This document shows, one piece after another, positions 21,040 to 28,745 of a stretch of DNA of 64,000 bases; position 1 is the first letter of the stretch; every line of letters begins with the position of its first letter. Source of the DNA: an uncultured Alphaproteobacteria bacterium. GTDB taxonomy: Bacteria > Pseudomonadota > Alphaproteobacteria > Rhodobacterales > Rhodobacteraceae. The notes under the pieces are model-generated. The model saw only the letters and a program-made list of their open reading frames with translations. It did not search any database and was not told where the DNA came from. The stretch lies in NCBI GenBank assembly GCA_902580265.1, contig CACHJY010000003.1, positions 18,700 through 82,699 on the forward strand, written 5' to 3'. Position numbers and translations under genes: made by a program.

Positions 21040-21807
21040 ATGGTTAAAACGAATTTTTATAGAATTGATGATGGACAAAAACTAGCTTTTTCACAAGTTA
21101 TTGGTGATAAAAATGTAAAAAATTCCCCAGGTGTTGTATTTTTGAGTGGTTTGAAGTCAGATAAAGAAGGAACAAAAGCTGTTTTTCTTTCACAATGGGC
21201 AGAAAAAAACAATAGGGATTTTTTGAGGTTTGACTACAGAGGTCATGGTGCTTCATCAGGAACGTTTGAAGAGACTTCGATTTCAGATTGGCTAGAAGAC
21301 ACAAAAAGAATTGTTATGGAGCTAACATCTGGCCCTCAGATTTTGGTTGGATCATCGCTTGGAGGATGGATATCACTATTATTTGCAAGACTGTTTCCTA
21401 AAAAGGTTGCAGGAATAGTTGGTATTGCTGCTGCCCCAGACTTTACTGCCAAATACTCTATTAATAATCTAACCAAGGTTCAAAGGAAGGAACTTTTTAG
21501 CACTGGAAAACTCTCTTTTTATTCTGAGTATTTTGAACAACCGCTGGTAATTACTGAAAAATTAATTGAAGATGGAAACAAAAATCTAGTCTTGATAAAA
21601 GAGCAATCAATTGACTGTCCAGTAAGGCTTTTACATGGGTCTGATGACAAAGATGTAGCGCTCTCAACAAGCATTGAGATTTTACAAAGGCTAAGTAGTA
21701 ATGATGTAGAGCTTCAGATTATAAAAGGTGTGGACCACAGGTTTTCAACACCACACTGTTTAGAATTAATCCAAAAAGCAGTAGAGCAAATTTCCCTAAC
21801 TGAATAA
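21040..21807 (+). CDS. Alpha/beta hydrolase
   Basis: Alpha/beta-fold hydrolase of 255 residues, with the nucleophile elbow VGSSLGGW (Ser106), an acidic residue in LHGSDDKDVAL (about residue 208) and the catalytic His in GVDHRFS near the end. The family covers esterases, thioesterases and acylpeptide hydrolases. FDYRGHGASSG at residues 64-73 is the oxyanion-side turn. It has no signal peptide. It is convergent with a small membrane protein, overlapping at the stops. Substrate unknown. Confidence 0.85.
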   Translation: MVKTNFYRIDDGQKLAFSQVIGDKNVKNSPGVVFLSGLKSDKEGTKAVFLSQWAEKNNRDFLRFDYRGHGASSGTFEETSISDWLEDTKRIVMELTSGPQILVGSSLGGWISLLFARLFPKKVAGIVGIAAAPDFTAKYSINNLTKVQRKELFSTGKLSFYSEYFEQPLVITEKLIEDGNKNLVLIKEQSIDCPVRLLHGSDDKDVALSTSIEILQRLSSNDVELQIIKGVDHRFSTPHCLELIQKAVEQISLTE

Positions 21808-22020
21808 AATTCCTACTACTATGATAATAAGACCAAAACTAGCCAGTGAAAGAGCGAGATAATTTAAAATTATTAATCTTTCAAAGGTATTTTTTTTTTC
21901 TTGTGCGGAATGGTGTTTAGGGCTTGTTCTAAGTAAAAACCCATAATATATGACTATAGAAAGCCCTAAGAGACCGAAAAAGCATAAAATACCGCCCAAG
22001 ATTACTAAAATTAAAGTCAT
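21796..22020 (-). CDS. Small two-helix membrane protein, 74 residues
   Basis: Two clear hydrophobic helices (residues 2-28 LILVILGGILCFFGLLGLS and 50-73) separated by a charged stretch RTSPKHHSAQEKKNTFERL indicate a hairpin membrane protein. No family is recognisable. It is encoded just before the tRNA-Thr gene, on the opposite strand, at the edge of the island, and its stop overlaps that of the hydrolase by 12 bases. Confidence 0.55.
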   Translation of the reverse strand: MTLILVILGGILCFFGLLGLSIVIYYGFLLRTSPKHHSAQEKKNTFERLIILNYLALSLASFGLIIIVVGILFS

Positions 22021-22123
22021 TATAAGTATGCATTACCTCAAAAATTATGGAAAATATATAAATAGATCACTTGAAATAAAAATTTATTGCAAAAACAACA
22101 AAATGTTTTTAATTTCGGAACGT

Positions 22124-22199
22124 GCCTCTATAGCTCAGCTGGTAGAGCAACTGATTTGTAATCAGTGGGTCGGGAGTTCGAGTCTCTCTGGGGGCACCA
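22124..22199 (+). tRNA. tRNA-Thr (anticodon TGT)
   Basis: A complete 76-base cloverleaf with encoded CCA. Acceptor GCCTCTA pairs with TGGGGGC, including G-U pairs. The D-arm contains AGCTCAGCTGGTAGAGC, the anticodon stem ACTGA/TCAGT surrounds loop TTTGTAA with anticodon TGT, and the T-arm has GGGAGTTCGAGTCTCTC. TGT reads ACA (Thr). The gene is intact and is the integration site of the downstream island; its 3' part is repeated at 30625 and 32080. Confidence 0.97.
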
Positions 22200-22207
22200 T
22201 CCAGTTA
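22140..22207 (+). repeat. Island left attachment site, tRNA 3' part plus integrase-side arm (copy A, attL)
   Basis: A 68-base stretch beginning TGGTAGAGCAACTG in the tRNA is identical to 30625-30692, and its first 60 bases match 32080-32139 with about five differences. Directly beyond it lies the integrase-proximal arm (ATTTACTTGGCTT, TTAGTCAAGGAGGGTA). That arm recurs after copy B but not after copy C, so copy A acts as attL. Confidence 0.85.
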
Positions 22208-22255
22208 CAGTGATGGCTTTATTTACTTGGCTTTGATGAAATTTAGTCAAGGAGG

Positions 22256-22277
22256 GTAGACCAAATGGTAGACCAAA
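22256..22277 (+). repeat. Paired GTAGACCAAA arm-type repeats overlapping integrase start
   Basis: Two copies of GTAGACCAAA spaced exactly 12 bases apart, at 22256-22265 and 22268-22277, straddle the integrase ATG at 22265. The same pair with the same spacing recurs at 31990-32011 at the far end of the array, with single or degraded versions at 30548, 30741 and 29859. Position near both ends is what is expected of arm-type binding sites for a tyrosine integrase; overlap with the start codon would also permit autorepression (inference). Confidence 0.5.
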
Positions 22278-23404
22278 ATGAAGCATATACATTCCAAAAA
22301 CGTGGAATATTTTATTTTTCAAAGCGAGTGCCATCAGATTTAAGAGAGTTTTACAAAGTTAGTCGTTTAACCTACTCGCTTAAAACTAAATGCCCTAAAA
22401 CAGCTAAGAAGCAGGTCAGAGATGCATTACATAAATTAGAGTTATATTGGAATAAAGTACGGATGGATAAGGAATTGCCATGCAGCTTATTTCTTGTATC
22501 TGCCACAAACAATCAAAGCAATGATTTACGCATTAAATTTACAGAGGCGGCCCACCTGTATCTAGAGTCAAAAGGTAAAAATAAAGGTGTTACCTTTTAT
22601 AACTCAGTTCAGAGAGCCACTAGATATATAATAAGCTCAATCGGAGATAAAAATTTAGCCAGTTATACTAGAGCCAATGCAAACTCCTTTAGAGATTATC
22701 TCTTAAAGAGAGAATTAGCAGGAAGTTCTATTACAAGAATCTTAGCTATCGTAAAGGCTATCTTTAACTTTGCTAACAATGAATATGGTTCGAGCTTAAA
22801 AAACTACTTTAGTGGACTCCAATATGACCGATTTGCAAGGGTAGGGAGCAGAGAGCCAATTCCGCTAGATGATATAAGAATTATTCAAAAGAGATGCATT
22901 GAGATTAATGATGAACTGAGATGGCTTGTAGCACTCATATCAGATACTGGGATGAGGTTAGCAGAAGCAACTGGTCTTTTGGTTGAAGATATTACACTAG
23001 ACACAGAGGTACCATGTGTTTTGGTGCAAAGCCATTCTTGGAGACCTTTAAAAACAAAGGGAAGCAGAAGAAATATTCCTTTGGTCGGAAAAGCTTTGTG
23101 GTCAGCCAAGAGAGTCAAGGAAATATCGGAAAGCAAATTTGCATTTCCAAGATATAACAAATCAACCTTTACTAATACAAATACTGCAAGCGCATCGCTT
23201 AACAAATGGTTGAGAAGTGAAGGCTTTGGTCAGTATAGCATGCATAGCTTTAGACATTCATTGAGAGATAGACTGAGATATGTAGCTTGTCCTAACGAGA
23301 TTAGTGACCAGATAGGTGGTTGGTCCAATAAAACAGTTGGGCAGAATTATGGTGATGGTTACAGGTTATGTGATTTGAATAAATGGATGCAAAAACTGGT
23401 ATGA
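22265..23404 (+). CDS. Tyrosine recombinase / integrase of the island
   Basis: A 379-residue phage-type integrase. The N-terminal part has the small DUF6538-like motif FQKRGIFYFSKRVPSDLREF (DNA-binding), a core-binding SAM-like domain lies at about 90-185, and the catalytic domain follows. The catalytic residues visible are Arg231 (SDTGMRLAEATGL), His327/Arg330 in MHSFRHSLRD and Tyr362 (GQNYGDG), so the enzyme looks active. It begins 65 bases after the tRNA and faces away from it, the usual arrangement for integrases that use a tRNA 3' end. Start ATG overlaps the GTAGACCAAA repeats. Confidence 0.93.
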   Translation: MVDQNEAYTFQKRGIFYFSKRVPSDLREFYKVSRLTYSLKTKCPKTAKKQVRDALHKLELYWNKVRMDKELPCSLFLVSATNNQSNDLRIKFTEAAHLYLESKGKNKGVTFYNSVQRATRYIISSIGDKNLASYTRANANSFRDYLLKRELAGSSITRILAIVKAIFNFANNEYGSSLKNYFSGLQYDRFARVGSREPIPLDDIRIIQKRCIEINDELRWLVALISDTGMRLAEATGLLVEDITLDTEVPCVLVQSHSWRPLKTKGSRRNIPLVGKALWSAKRVKEISESKFAFPRYNKSTFTNTNTASASLNKWLRSEGFGQYSMHSFRHSLRDRLRYVACPNEISDQIGGWSNKTVGQNYGDGYRLCDLNKWMQKLV

Positions 23405-23728
23405 AACTTAGCTTGAGTGCTATTTTAAGAGTCATGCAGAACCTGTTCTCACAGCGCATGAGAACTACAGAATAGCCAGAGAAAAGGTCTCAGTGAAACT
23501 TAAATCAAGTCTGATGATAGTTTAGTGCTAAGAGCATTTGTTTGATAGAACTAGCTTAAATTTATCTACCTCATACTTTTCATTGTAATAGCTGTCTTCA
23601 TTAAACCAACCAGAGCTGTGCCACTCAGTAACTTTTCTATCAAAATCTATAGTCAATTTATTATCTTTTCAAAACTATAAAAATCCATACAGTATAAAAT
23701 ATTAAGTAATGTAGCAGTAGGAGTAAAA
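23405..23728. other. Spacer after integrase, with a possible gene remnant
   Basis: 324 bases with no clear gene. It contains the palindrome at 23445-23465 and, on the minus strand at 23528-23656, a 42-codon open frame (TTG start) ending in VDKFKLVLSNKCS with a middle part TEWHSSGWFNEDSYYNEKY. It looks like the C-terminal tail of a larger protein rather than a free-standing gene. I do not recognise the parent family. Confidence 0.3.
23445..23465 (+). repeat. Perfect inverted repeat downstream of integrase
   Basis: GTTCTCA and TGAGAAC form a perfect 7-base palindromic stem around the 7-base loop CAGCGCA, 40 bases after the integrase stop. There is no U-tract, so it could be an operator or transcript-stabilising hairpin rather than a classical terminator. 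Confidence 0.4.
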
Positions 23729-24058
23729 ATGGCTATCTTTGAGAAATTTAACGAAGCTTGGGAAAGTAGAAATATAGATAAATTAACTGAATTCTTCCAT
23801 CCAGATTGGGAGTTTCAATTTCACTCAACGGGTAAAGTCATAAAACTTGAGGAATGGAAAGAGTTCTTTGGAAAAATATTACAAAATCCTGATGTAAAAC
23901 GTGATAATGTTAGATGCATTTATGAGAATGAGGATATAATAGTCATTCATAGCATTACAACATTTCCGAATGGTAAAGATGCCGTGATGTATGTTGGACT
24001 AAAAAGAGACGGTAAGATTTATCGTTCTGAAACTGGCTCTACACCTCTTCCAGATTAA
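23729..24058 (+). CDS. NTF2/SnoaL-like small protein
   Basis: 109 residues with an NTF2-like build: helix FEKFNEAWESRNIDKLTEFF, then HPDWEFQF, a helix WKEFFGKIL, and strands ending in KRDGKIYRSETG. This cone-shaped fold is shared by SnoaL cyclases, ketosteroid isomerases and many stress or polyketide proteins. I see no obvious His/Asp catalytic pair, so function is unknown. The same core pattern (bulky acid near IYENED, then DGKxxRS near the C-terminus) recurs in four genes at 27.6-29.1 kb of the same island, so they are paralogues. Confidence 0.7.
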   Translation: MAIFEKFNEAWESRNIDKLTEFFHPDWEFQFHSTGKVIKLEEWKEFFGKILQNPDVKRDNVRCIYENEDIIVIHSITTFPNGKDAVMYVGLKRDGKIYRSETGSTPLPD

Positions 24059-24143
24059 ACATATTGATAAATTATATGAGTTTTTCAGCATTATAATTTT
24101 AAAGATGACTTGAAGCATTTGTAATCAATCTTTCAAAGAAAAT

Positions 24144-24272
24144 ATGAAAACAATTTTTTTTATTATCAATTACTTTGTGACGTTCCTATTTACAGCCTTT
24201 TTTGGGTTTCAAATGAAAGAGCTTTACCTCAAGCCTATGAGAATTAAAAAATATGAGCGTCCTCGTAGATAG
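24144..24272 (+). CDS. Possible tiny membrane protein, 42 residues
   Basis: An ATG at 24144 opens a 42-codon frame with one hydrophobic helix (IFFIINYFVTFLFTAFFGF) followed by a basic tail KPMRIKKYERPRR. The ribosome site is weak and there are no homologues I can recall, so this could be chance coding in AT-rich DNA. The positive-inside pattern after one membrane helix is consistent with a small anchored protein. Confidence 0.3.
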   Translation: MKTIFFIINYFVTFLFTAFFGFQMKELYLKPMRIKKYERPRR

Positions 24273-24286
24273 AATCTTCCATCTGC

Positions 24287-24475
24287 TCAACACCCTTTGT
24301 AATTCTTAGCAACGCACTCTCTAGCTAACTCCTGTGCCTTCTCTATTTGAGATGGGGTCATTTGTTCTGTTAAAAGACCGTTCAGATTTATACTCATCTC
24401 AAATCCATTTAAGGAAGCTAGGTTAGTAGGATAGTTTCTTAAGCTGTCTGCAAATAAATTTGTCAAGCAATACAT
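24287..24475 (-). pseudogene. C-terminal remnant of a Sel1-repeat-type protein
   Basis: Of the 62-residue frame, the last 30 residues (EQMTPSQIEKAQELARECVA, then KNYKGC) match from memory the terminal helix typical of marine Sel1/TPR-repeat proteins, where the terminus ends in a Cys after a KNYKGC-like tail. The repeats themselves are missing, so this is most likely a truncated fragment carried by the island. If it is functional, the more likely start would be the internal Met before SINLNG. Confidence in the parent family is moderate. Confidence 0.45.
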
Positions 24476-24499
24476 ACCTCTTTTAAGGGTAATAATTAA

Positions 24500-24613
24500 C
24501 TAACTATTATCTTTTTTTGCCTTCACTCTAACACGCTTTGGCTGTTGCTTCGGCTTTGCTCCAAGCTTTGTTACAAGGAGGATTGTGGCTAATGTTGCTA
24601 CAAATATACTCAT
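24500..24613 (-). CDS. Possible tiny membrane protein, 37 residues
   Basis: An ATG at 24613 opens a 37-codon frame: an N-terminal hydrophobic helix (IFVATLATILLVTKLG) and a strongly basic tail KPKQQPKRVRVKAKKDNS. The tail shares the RVRV string and underlying DNA (ACTCTAACACGCT) with the small gene at 29073-29261. Translation is not proven. The region 24614-24832 after it is AT-rich and shows nothing I can name. Confidence 0.35.
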   Translation of the reverse strand: MSIFVATLATILLVTKLGAKPKQQPKRVRVKAKKDNS

Positions 24614-24832
24614 ATCTTTGATGTAGTGTGGGTTGTTACTTTTACAAGTAAGTATTGACCACTTTTTGGCACTTGTTTCATGTTAAAACAACCATAATCT
24701 AAAAAACCTATTAGTAATGGAAACGAGTGTGCAACTGAGATGGGCTTTGAGTTGCCGTTAAAATTTGATAATTTACTGGATTTAACGTTTAATTGTTTTA
24801 TAAACTAAGTCCTTAAAATATGGAATATAAAT

Positions 24833-25156
24833 ATGTCTGCACTAATCAATTATACTACTATCGCCTTTACATCAGAATTTGAAATGAACGAGATGATAAA
24901 GCATATCGATGATACTAGTAAAGTATGGGCACCTGAAATGAAAAAACGCGGTCTAAAACGTTTTGTTTGTACACGCATTTGGAACAAAGGTGATACATTT
25001 AAGTTAGGGATTTTATTTGAATACGATACAAAAGAAGCATTTCAAGCAAACGTTGCGTATTTAGATGAACAATTTAATACACTTCCCAAAACAAAAGAAT
25101 TGATGACTATGGCAAAAATGGAAGGAAGCCGAGGCATTTCAGTTTTTGAAGCTTAA
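24833..25156 (+). CDS. Small dimeric alpha/beta barrel-like protein, 107 residues
   Basis: 107 residues with alternating strands and helices (NYTTIAFTSEFEMNEMIKHI, KRFVCTRIWNKGDTFKLGIL, EYDTKEAFQANVAYL) resembling the ferredoxin-like dimeric alpha/beta barrel fold (ABM/EthD-type) seen in monooxygenases and stress proteins. There is no catalytic signature I recognise. It is a complete free-standing gene in the island. A hypothetical assignment is safer than a named function. Confidence 0.55.
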   Translation: MSALINYTTIAFTSEFEMNEMIKHIDDTSKVWAPEMKKRGLKRFVCTRIWNKGDTFKLGILFEYDTKEAFQANVAYLDEQFNTLPKTKELMTMAKMEGSRGISVFEA

Positions 25157-25192
25157 ATCATAACTTTAGCTGTACCATGACTAAGCAACTCC

Positions 25193-25217
25193 CCCTATAT
25201 AAATCAGATATATAGGG
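25193..25217. terminator. Convergent hairpin between two island genes
   Basis: CCCTATAT and ATATAGGG form a perfect 8-base stem around a 9-base loop. It lies between the stop codons of convergent genes (25156 and 25236). No strong U-tract follows, so terminator function is likely but not certain. Confidence 0.5.
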
Positions 25218-25235
25218 CTACGCCCACAGATTTGG

Positions 25236-25529
25236 TTACTCTTTATCTTCGTTAACCCAGGTACGGCATACATTTTGTACATCAGAAGTTAGAAAAACAT
25301 TGGTGAAACAATAAAATACCTTCTTGTCATATTTGATAATATTAATAAAAGAATTGCCAGATATTTGTTGTTGAAATACTTCCCCTTTAGATAAGACAAC
25401 TTCTATGTCGCCTTGTGATATTTCTACATACTTTCCTTCTTTCTCCTTCTTAATTGAATATGTTTTCGCAAAGCTTAGAGATGAAAAGATAAAAGTTAGT
25501 ATTGATGTTAGTAGCAAAAGCTTCTTCAT
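25236..25529 (-). CDS. Small exported protein, 97 residues
   Basis: A typical Sec signal peptide (MKKLLLLTSILTFIFSSLSFA, cut after Ala21) precedes a mature 76-residue beta-rich domain (YVEISQGDIEVVLSKGEVFQ) with two Cys residues (FYCFTNVFLTSDVQNVCRTW) that could form a disulfide in the periplasm. No family recognised. It is convergent with the ABM-like gene and is preceded on the plus side by the hairpin at 25193. Confidence 0.6.
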   Translation of the reverse strand: MKKLLLLTSILTFIFSSLSFAKTYSIKKEKEGKYVEISQGDIEVVLSKGEVFQQQISGNSFINIIKYDKKVFYCFTNVFLTSDVQNVCRTWVNEDKE

Positions 25530-25621
25530 TATTTATTCTCCTATTTACTGTTCACAGACTTCCCACCATACCTTGTTTCTGTAGAAACTGGTAAACTAAC
25601 TACCTGGGTTTTTAGCAACTA

Positions 25622-25717
25622 ATGGAAAGAGCTAAAAAGTTTTATAAATCAATGATTGGTTTAGATAAAACTTCTCTTAATCATAAACGAGTGTTAACCA
25701 CTTTTCTTCTCTTTTGA
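25622..25717 (+). pseudogene. N-terminal fragment of a glyoxalase/VOC-like protein
   Basis: A 31-codon frame starts MERAKKFYKSMIGLDKTSLN, which matches the typical first helix of VOC/glyoxalase family proteins (xMERAxxFYxxxxGLD), and ends at a TGA after 31 residues. The remaining fold is absent. Most likely a decayed gene start inside the island. Confidence 0.5.
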
Positions 25718-25813
25718 AAGGTAGGAGCTTATTACTGAATAGGGTTCGTTTATTACTTCGCACAAACTACATACAAAGTTTGAATCTCTAAGTCACAGAA
25801 AGGAATAAAGACC

Positions 25814-25900
25814 ATGATAAAATATAAGTTAACAACAATGGCCATATTAGCTTTGCTATTTCTATCAGCTTGTAATGATGGGGGAAGCAGTGGGTACTGA
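25814..25900 (+). CDS. Possible micro-lipoprotein, 28 residues
   Basis: ATG at 25814, spaced after an AAAGGAATAAAGACC ribosome-like region, opens a 28-codon frame: a hydrophobic core MAILALLFLSAC with a lipobox-like LSAC and a short mature tail NDGGSSGY. It ends at TGA 25898-25900 and overlaps the next ORF. The short length calls for caution, though the lipobox is convincing. Confidence 0.4.
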   Translation: MIKYKLTTMAILALLFLSACNDGGSSGY

Positions 25901-26054
25901 GAAAGCTGTTGAGATAATTGATATATACACTCATAAGGTAGAGAAGAGATTAGATAGACTAGGAACGTACTTAGTCTTTATCGTAATACCTTTGTTATTA
26001 CTTATAGCAATGCAGCTAGGTGCTTTAATTATCTACCTGTTTAGTTCTAGCTAG
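25875..26054 (+). CDS. Small membrane protein, 59 residues
   Basis: Starting at tandem ATGs at 25875 and 25878, this frame has an N-terminal amphipathic helix (EKAVEIIDIYTHKVEKRLD) and one strong membrane helix (TYLVFIVIPLLLLIAMQLG, continuing to about residue 57). It overlaps the micro-lipoprotein by 26 bases in another frame. The shape resembles small phage membrane proteins, but no family can be named. Confidence 0.45.
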   Translation: MMGEAVGTEKAVEIIDIYTHKVEKRLDRLGTYLVFIVIPLLLLIAMQLGALIIYLFSSS

Positions 26055-26210
26055 GGTAGGCATGGGCCATAGAGGGGTGCTACGTATATATGTATAAGCT
26101 CTTACACAGATTAGGTATTTAAACTGGAGACTTTAATAAAGTAATAAATATAATTAAGCGTACTACATAGTTATAATATTTATAGTAATAATATATAAAA
26201 GCTATAGTGT

Positions 26211-26597
26211 ATGGTTGTGGCTATACTAATAACAAACTTTTATGACCTTGTTGAGCATACTTGTTCTGCTATACAGACCTTTGAGAAAAGAAAGAATAAG
26301 CGTAGCAAGAGAGAACAGAAAGGCTTTGAACTCGCTGTAAAACATATACTTGAGTTACTTTGGAAGTCACATCAGAGCTACCCATATAGACTACCGAAGA
26401 TTAACTTAAATGGTAACTTTTATAGAAGTTCAAACAGATACAAAGAAGAAGGTTTAACCTATCGCCACCTGATAGAAAATGTATATCAACCATTGCAAAA
26501 GATGGGATGGATTAAAGAGTATCGTAAGGGCTACAATGACAGGGCTGGAGAGGGCAACTCTGATATCACATGGTTTTCAGACCAAGCAGGAGTTTAA
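26211..26597 (+). CDS. Winged-helix-like DNA-binding protein upstream of polymerase-like gene
   Basis: 128 residues. From about residue 55 it reads YRLPKINLNGNFYRSSNRYK, then GLTYRHLIENVYQPLQKMGWI and a basic KEYRKGYNDRAGEGNSDI. The YxxLIxxVxxxLxxMGWI pattern is like a winged-helix domain with the recognition wing in the last part. From memory this resembles the N-terminal half of longer island proteins in other Alphaproteobacteria whose C-terminal half resembles the next gene. Its stop is three bases before the next gene's start and its tail provides that gene's ribosome site, so the pair should be translationally coupled. Confidence 0.5.
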   Translation: MVVAILITNFYDLVEHTCSAIQTFEKRKNKRSKREQKGFELAVKHILELLWKSHQSYPYRLPKINLNGNFYRSSNRYKEEGLTYRHLIENVYQPLQKMGWIKEYRKGYNDRAGEGNSDITWFSDQAGV

Positions 26598-26599
26598 AG

Positions 26600-27631
26600 A
26601 TGACTCTTGAGTCCTTAGAAGGTCACTCAAGCATAACTATAAAGCCAGACTTAACTAGAGAGTGCATCATATTAAGAGACGCAACAGGCAACAATGTACC
26701 TGACTATAAAGATACTGCTGTAACAAGAGTTATGCGAGATAACCTAGTTGCAATAAATGAATTTTATCAGAAGCATCATTTAGACTTACGAATTAAGAAT
26801 ACAGACTACAAGAAACTGTCCTGTGAATTACTGCAAAAGAAAAAGACTAACAGAAGGCAAAGACAGCGCCAGCTAGACTTCTCTAGGAAGGTTTTGGCTA
26901 GAATATTTAATGATGGAAAATGGGGAGTTGGTGGACGATTTTACTATGGTTGGTGGCAGGAGATACCAAAGGGATATAGAAAATACATTACCATAGATGA
27001 AGGCTTTACTACAGAACTAGACTACTCTGCTTTACATCCTCATATGGTCTACTACCAAAATGATTTAGAGATGGGAACTATAGACCCTTACACACTCATC
27101 CTGCTCGTGGGTAAGATAGAGCTAAACGACGTTAACAGGAACATTATCAAACAGGTTTTCAATGCAATGCTCAATGCGACGAGAGTAATGATTAGACAAC
27201 CAAGAGGACTTGATTTAAAGCCATTAAAAAAGAAGTGGGGAGAGATAGTACCCATTGTTTTACAAGCCCACCACGAGATACAGCATATGTTTTTTAAAGG
27301 TTACGGGGGGCTGCTACAGTATGAAGATAGTTGTATAGCTGAAGATGTAATGTTAGCAGGAATGAAAGAAAACATTGTCTGCCTTCCGGTACATGACTCC
27401 TTCAGAGTGCGTAGACAACATGAGAATTTCTTGCGGAAAACAATGATGGCATCCTTCTTTAAAAGGTGGCGTAAAATTCCCAAAATGAAAGAAGGCGATT
27501 TGCTACAACCTTTTGACTATTATGATGAAGGAGGTAATCCAAGAACTGAAGAGATAGCCAAAGAGGATAGGCTTTATAGTAAGTGGTATGATAGGAACGT
27601 TTTATGGATGCATAGAGAAATAAAGGGGTAA
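26600..27631 (+). CDS. Putative palm-domain (PolA / T7-RNA-polymerase-like) polymerase
   Basis: I choose the ATG at 26600 (343 residues) because AGGAG sits seven bases upstream, inside the preceding gene. The sequence carries motifs in the order expected of single-subunit polymerases: motif A-like TTELDYSALHPHMVY (Asp141), motif B-like VNRNIIKQVFNAMLN (Arg180, Lys184; R-x3-K), and motif C-like ENIVCLPVHDSFRV (His265, Asp266). HDS in place of HDE is as in T7 RNA polymerase (HDSFG). LQYEDSCIAEDVM before motif C resembles the helix preceding it in Pol A. A conserved RIFNDGKWGVGGRFYYGWWQ segment precedes motif A. It is much shorter than Pol A, with no exonuclease domain. A replication role for the island is an inference. 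Confidence 0.55.
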   Translation: MTLESLEGHSSITIKPDLTRECIILRDATGNNVPDYKDTAVTRVMRDNLVAINEFYQKHHLDLRIKNTDYKKLSCELLQKKKTNRRQRQRQLDFSRKVLARIFNDGKWGVGGRFYYGWWQEIPKGYRKYITIDEGFTTELDYSALHPHMVYYQNDLEMGTIDPYTLILLVGKIELNDVNRNIIKQVFNAMLNATRVMIRQPRGLDLKPLKKKWGEIVPIVLQAHHEIQHMFFKGYGGLLQYEDSCIAEDVMLAGMKENIVCLPVHDSFRVRRQHENFLRKTMMASFFKRWRKIPKMKEGDLLQPFDYYDEGGNPRTEEIAKEDRLYSKWYDRNVLWMHREIKG

Positions 27632-27633
27632 AT

Positions 27634-27996
27634 ATGTCAATGAATTGGGAAAGAGTTAAAGGGGTTTTGGAAAGCTCTGACAAAGTTAAAGAAGCCTCAA
27701 AGGTTGGAGAAGAATACGCTCATGATGATTATATGTTTGTATCTGAAACTAAAATGGCTGTTGGCGAAGAAATGGTCGATTTAATACAAGAAGAAGCCGA
27801 AAAAAATAATTACATGCTCGAGGACTACAAACTTCTATACGAAGATAAGTACGTCATACTTTGGAAAGAATTGGGATATTTTAAAGATGGAAAGAAATTT
27901 ATCAAAACTGTTTGTATGTTTTTGAAAGATGGAAAAATTTGGAGAGAAAGTGATAATAGAGTCTTTGTTAAAGAGGACGAAACCATAGATGGTTAG
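27634..27996 (+). CDS. NTF2-like small protein (array member 1)
   Basis: 120 residues with the NTF2-like pattern: an N-terminal amphipathic helix (RVKGVLESSDKVKEASKVG), YAHDDYMFVSETKMAV, then LYEDKYVILWKELGYF and DGKIWRESDNRV. It starts two bases after the polymerase-like gene stop, with AAAGGGG five bases before the ATG, so it is likely co-transcribed with it. It is a divergent paralogue of the following three genes. No catalytic residues are evident. Confidence 0.6.
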   Translation: MSMNWERVKGVLESSDKVKEASKVGEEYAHDDYMFVSETKMAVGEEMVDLIQEEAEKNNYMLEDYKLLYEDKYVILWKELGYFKDGKKFIKTVCMFLKDGKIWRESDNRVFVKEDETIDG

Positions 27997-28053
27997 AGTG
28001 AACCTCAAGTTTGTCTATCCTCGATAATGTTAATTGAAATAACAGATTAAGGT

Positions 28054-28407
28054 ATGATGTCTAGCAAGTATGAAATGAGAATCAATATTCTTAAAAATAG
28101 AGACTATGAGTCAGCGATAAATCAGTTACACGAAGATTTCATGTATATTCGAGAAGAGGGCCTGGTAAGTAGGGCAGAATATATTGAATATGCGCGAGAA
28201 GACCTTGAAGGCGCTAACAAGTTAATTTTTTTAGACTTTAAATGCGTAGTAGAGAATGAAGATTCCCTTGTCTGGCAAGATTTATTTGATGACCAGCAAG
28301 GAAAACGATGGATTACTACCACTTATGAAGCATACAAAGATAAAAAAGTCTGGAGAGCAATGCTTAATAAAAAAGAAGTTAGAAAAGATGTGGAGAAGAT
28401 ACCATGA
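28054..28407 (+). CDS. NTF2-like small protein (array member 2)
   Basis: 117 residues. Helix YEMRINILKNRDYESAINQL is followed by HEDFMYIREEG, the family's acidic turn ENEDSLVWQDLF, and the C-terminal YKDKKVWRAMLNK strand. It shares the fold pattern and positions of the acidic turn and xxWR strand with its neighbours, but identity is low. Its stop overlaps the next gene's ATG by four bases (ATGA), a coupling signature. Two ATGs at 28054 and 28057 are possible starts. Confidence 0.6.
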   Translation: MMSSKYEMRINILKNRDYESAINQLHEDFMYIREEGLVSRAEYIEYAREDLEGANKLIFLDFKCVVENEDSLVWQDLFDDQQGKRWITTTYEAYKDKKVWRAMLNKKEVRKDVEKIP

Positions 28408-28745
28408 CGGGATATGAGAAAATGATACGGATACTTCATCAAAAAGATATGATGCTTCTTGAAGCGAGTGTAGCTGATGACTATCTTTGGATTTATGAGA
28501 TGAAGATGTGGACTAAAGATGACTTCCTCAAGCAGATGAGTGAGCTTTTTCAAACGAATATCGTTAGAGACAGATTTTTTGACGAGGAATGTCTATATGA
28601 AGATAAGGACATTGTAAACTATACCAGATTAGAGAAAGAAGAAAGTGGGGAAATATTACGTATTACGGGAACTATCCTTTTAAATGAGGACGGTAAGTTT
28701 TGGAGGAGTATTGAAAAAGGAACAAAGATACAGGATGCCTTATGA
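28404..28745 (+). CDS. NTF2-like small protein (array member 3)
   Basis: 113 residues: helix YEKMIRILHQKDMMLLEASV, WIYEMKMWTKDDFLKQMSEL, the LYEDKDIVNYTRLEKEE turn and strand, and LNEDGKFWRSIEKGTK near the C-terminus. It overlaps both neighbours by four bases at ATGA junctions. It is clearly a paralogue of the genes on each side. Confidence 0.6.
   Translation: MTGYEKMIRILHQKDMMLLEASVADDYLWIYEMKMWTKDDFLKQMSELFQTNIVRDRFFDEECLYEDKDIVNYTRLEKEESGEILRITGTILLNEDGKFWRSIEKGTKIQDAL

Noticed and set aside
22128..22334. Minus-strand ORF across tRNA-Thr and integrase start
   Set aside because: It reads the tRNA in reverse (WCPQRDSNSRP-type), a familiar false translation of tRNA genes.
26570..26600. Apparent frameshift between the winged-helix-like and polymerase-like genes
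   Set aside because: The first gene ends TAA at 26597 and the second has a clean AGGAG seven bases before ATG 26600, so two coupled genes explain the data without an indel, even though relatives may be fused.
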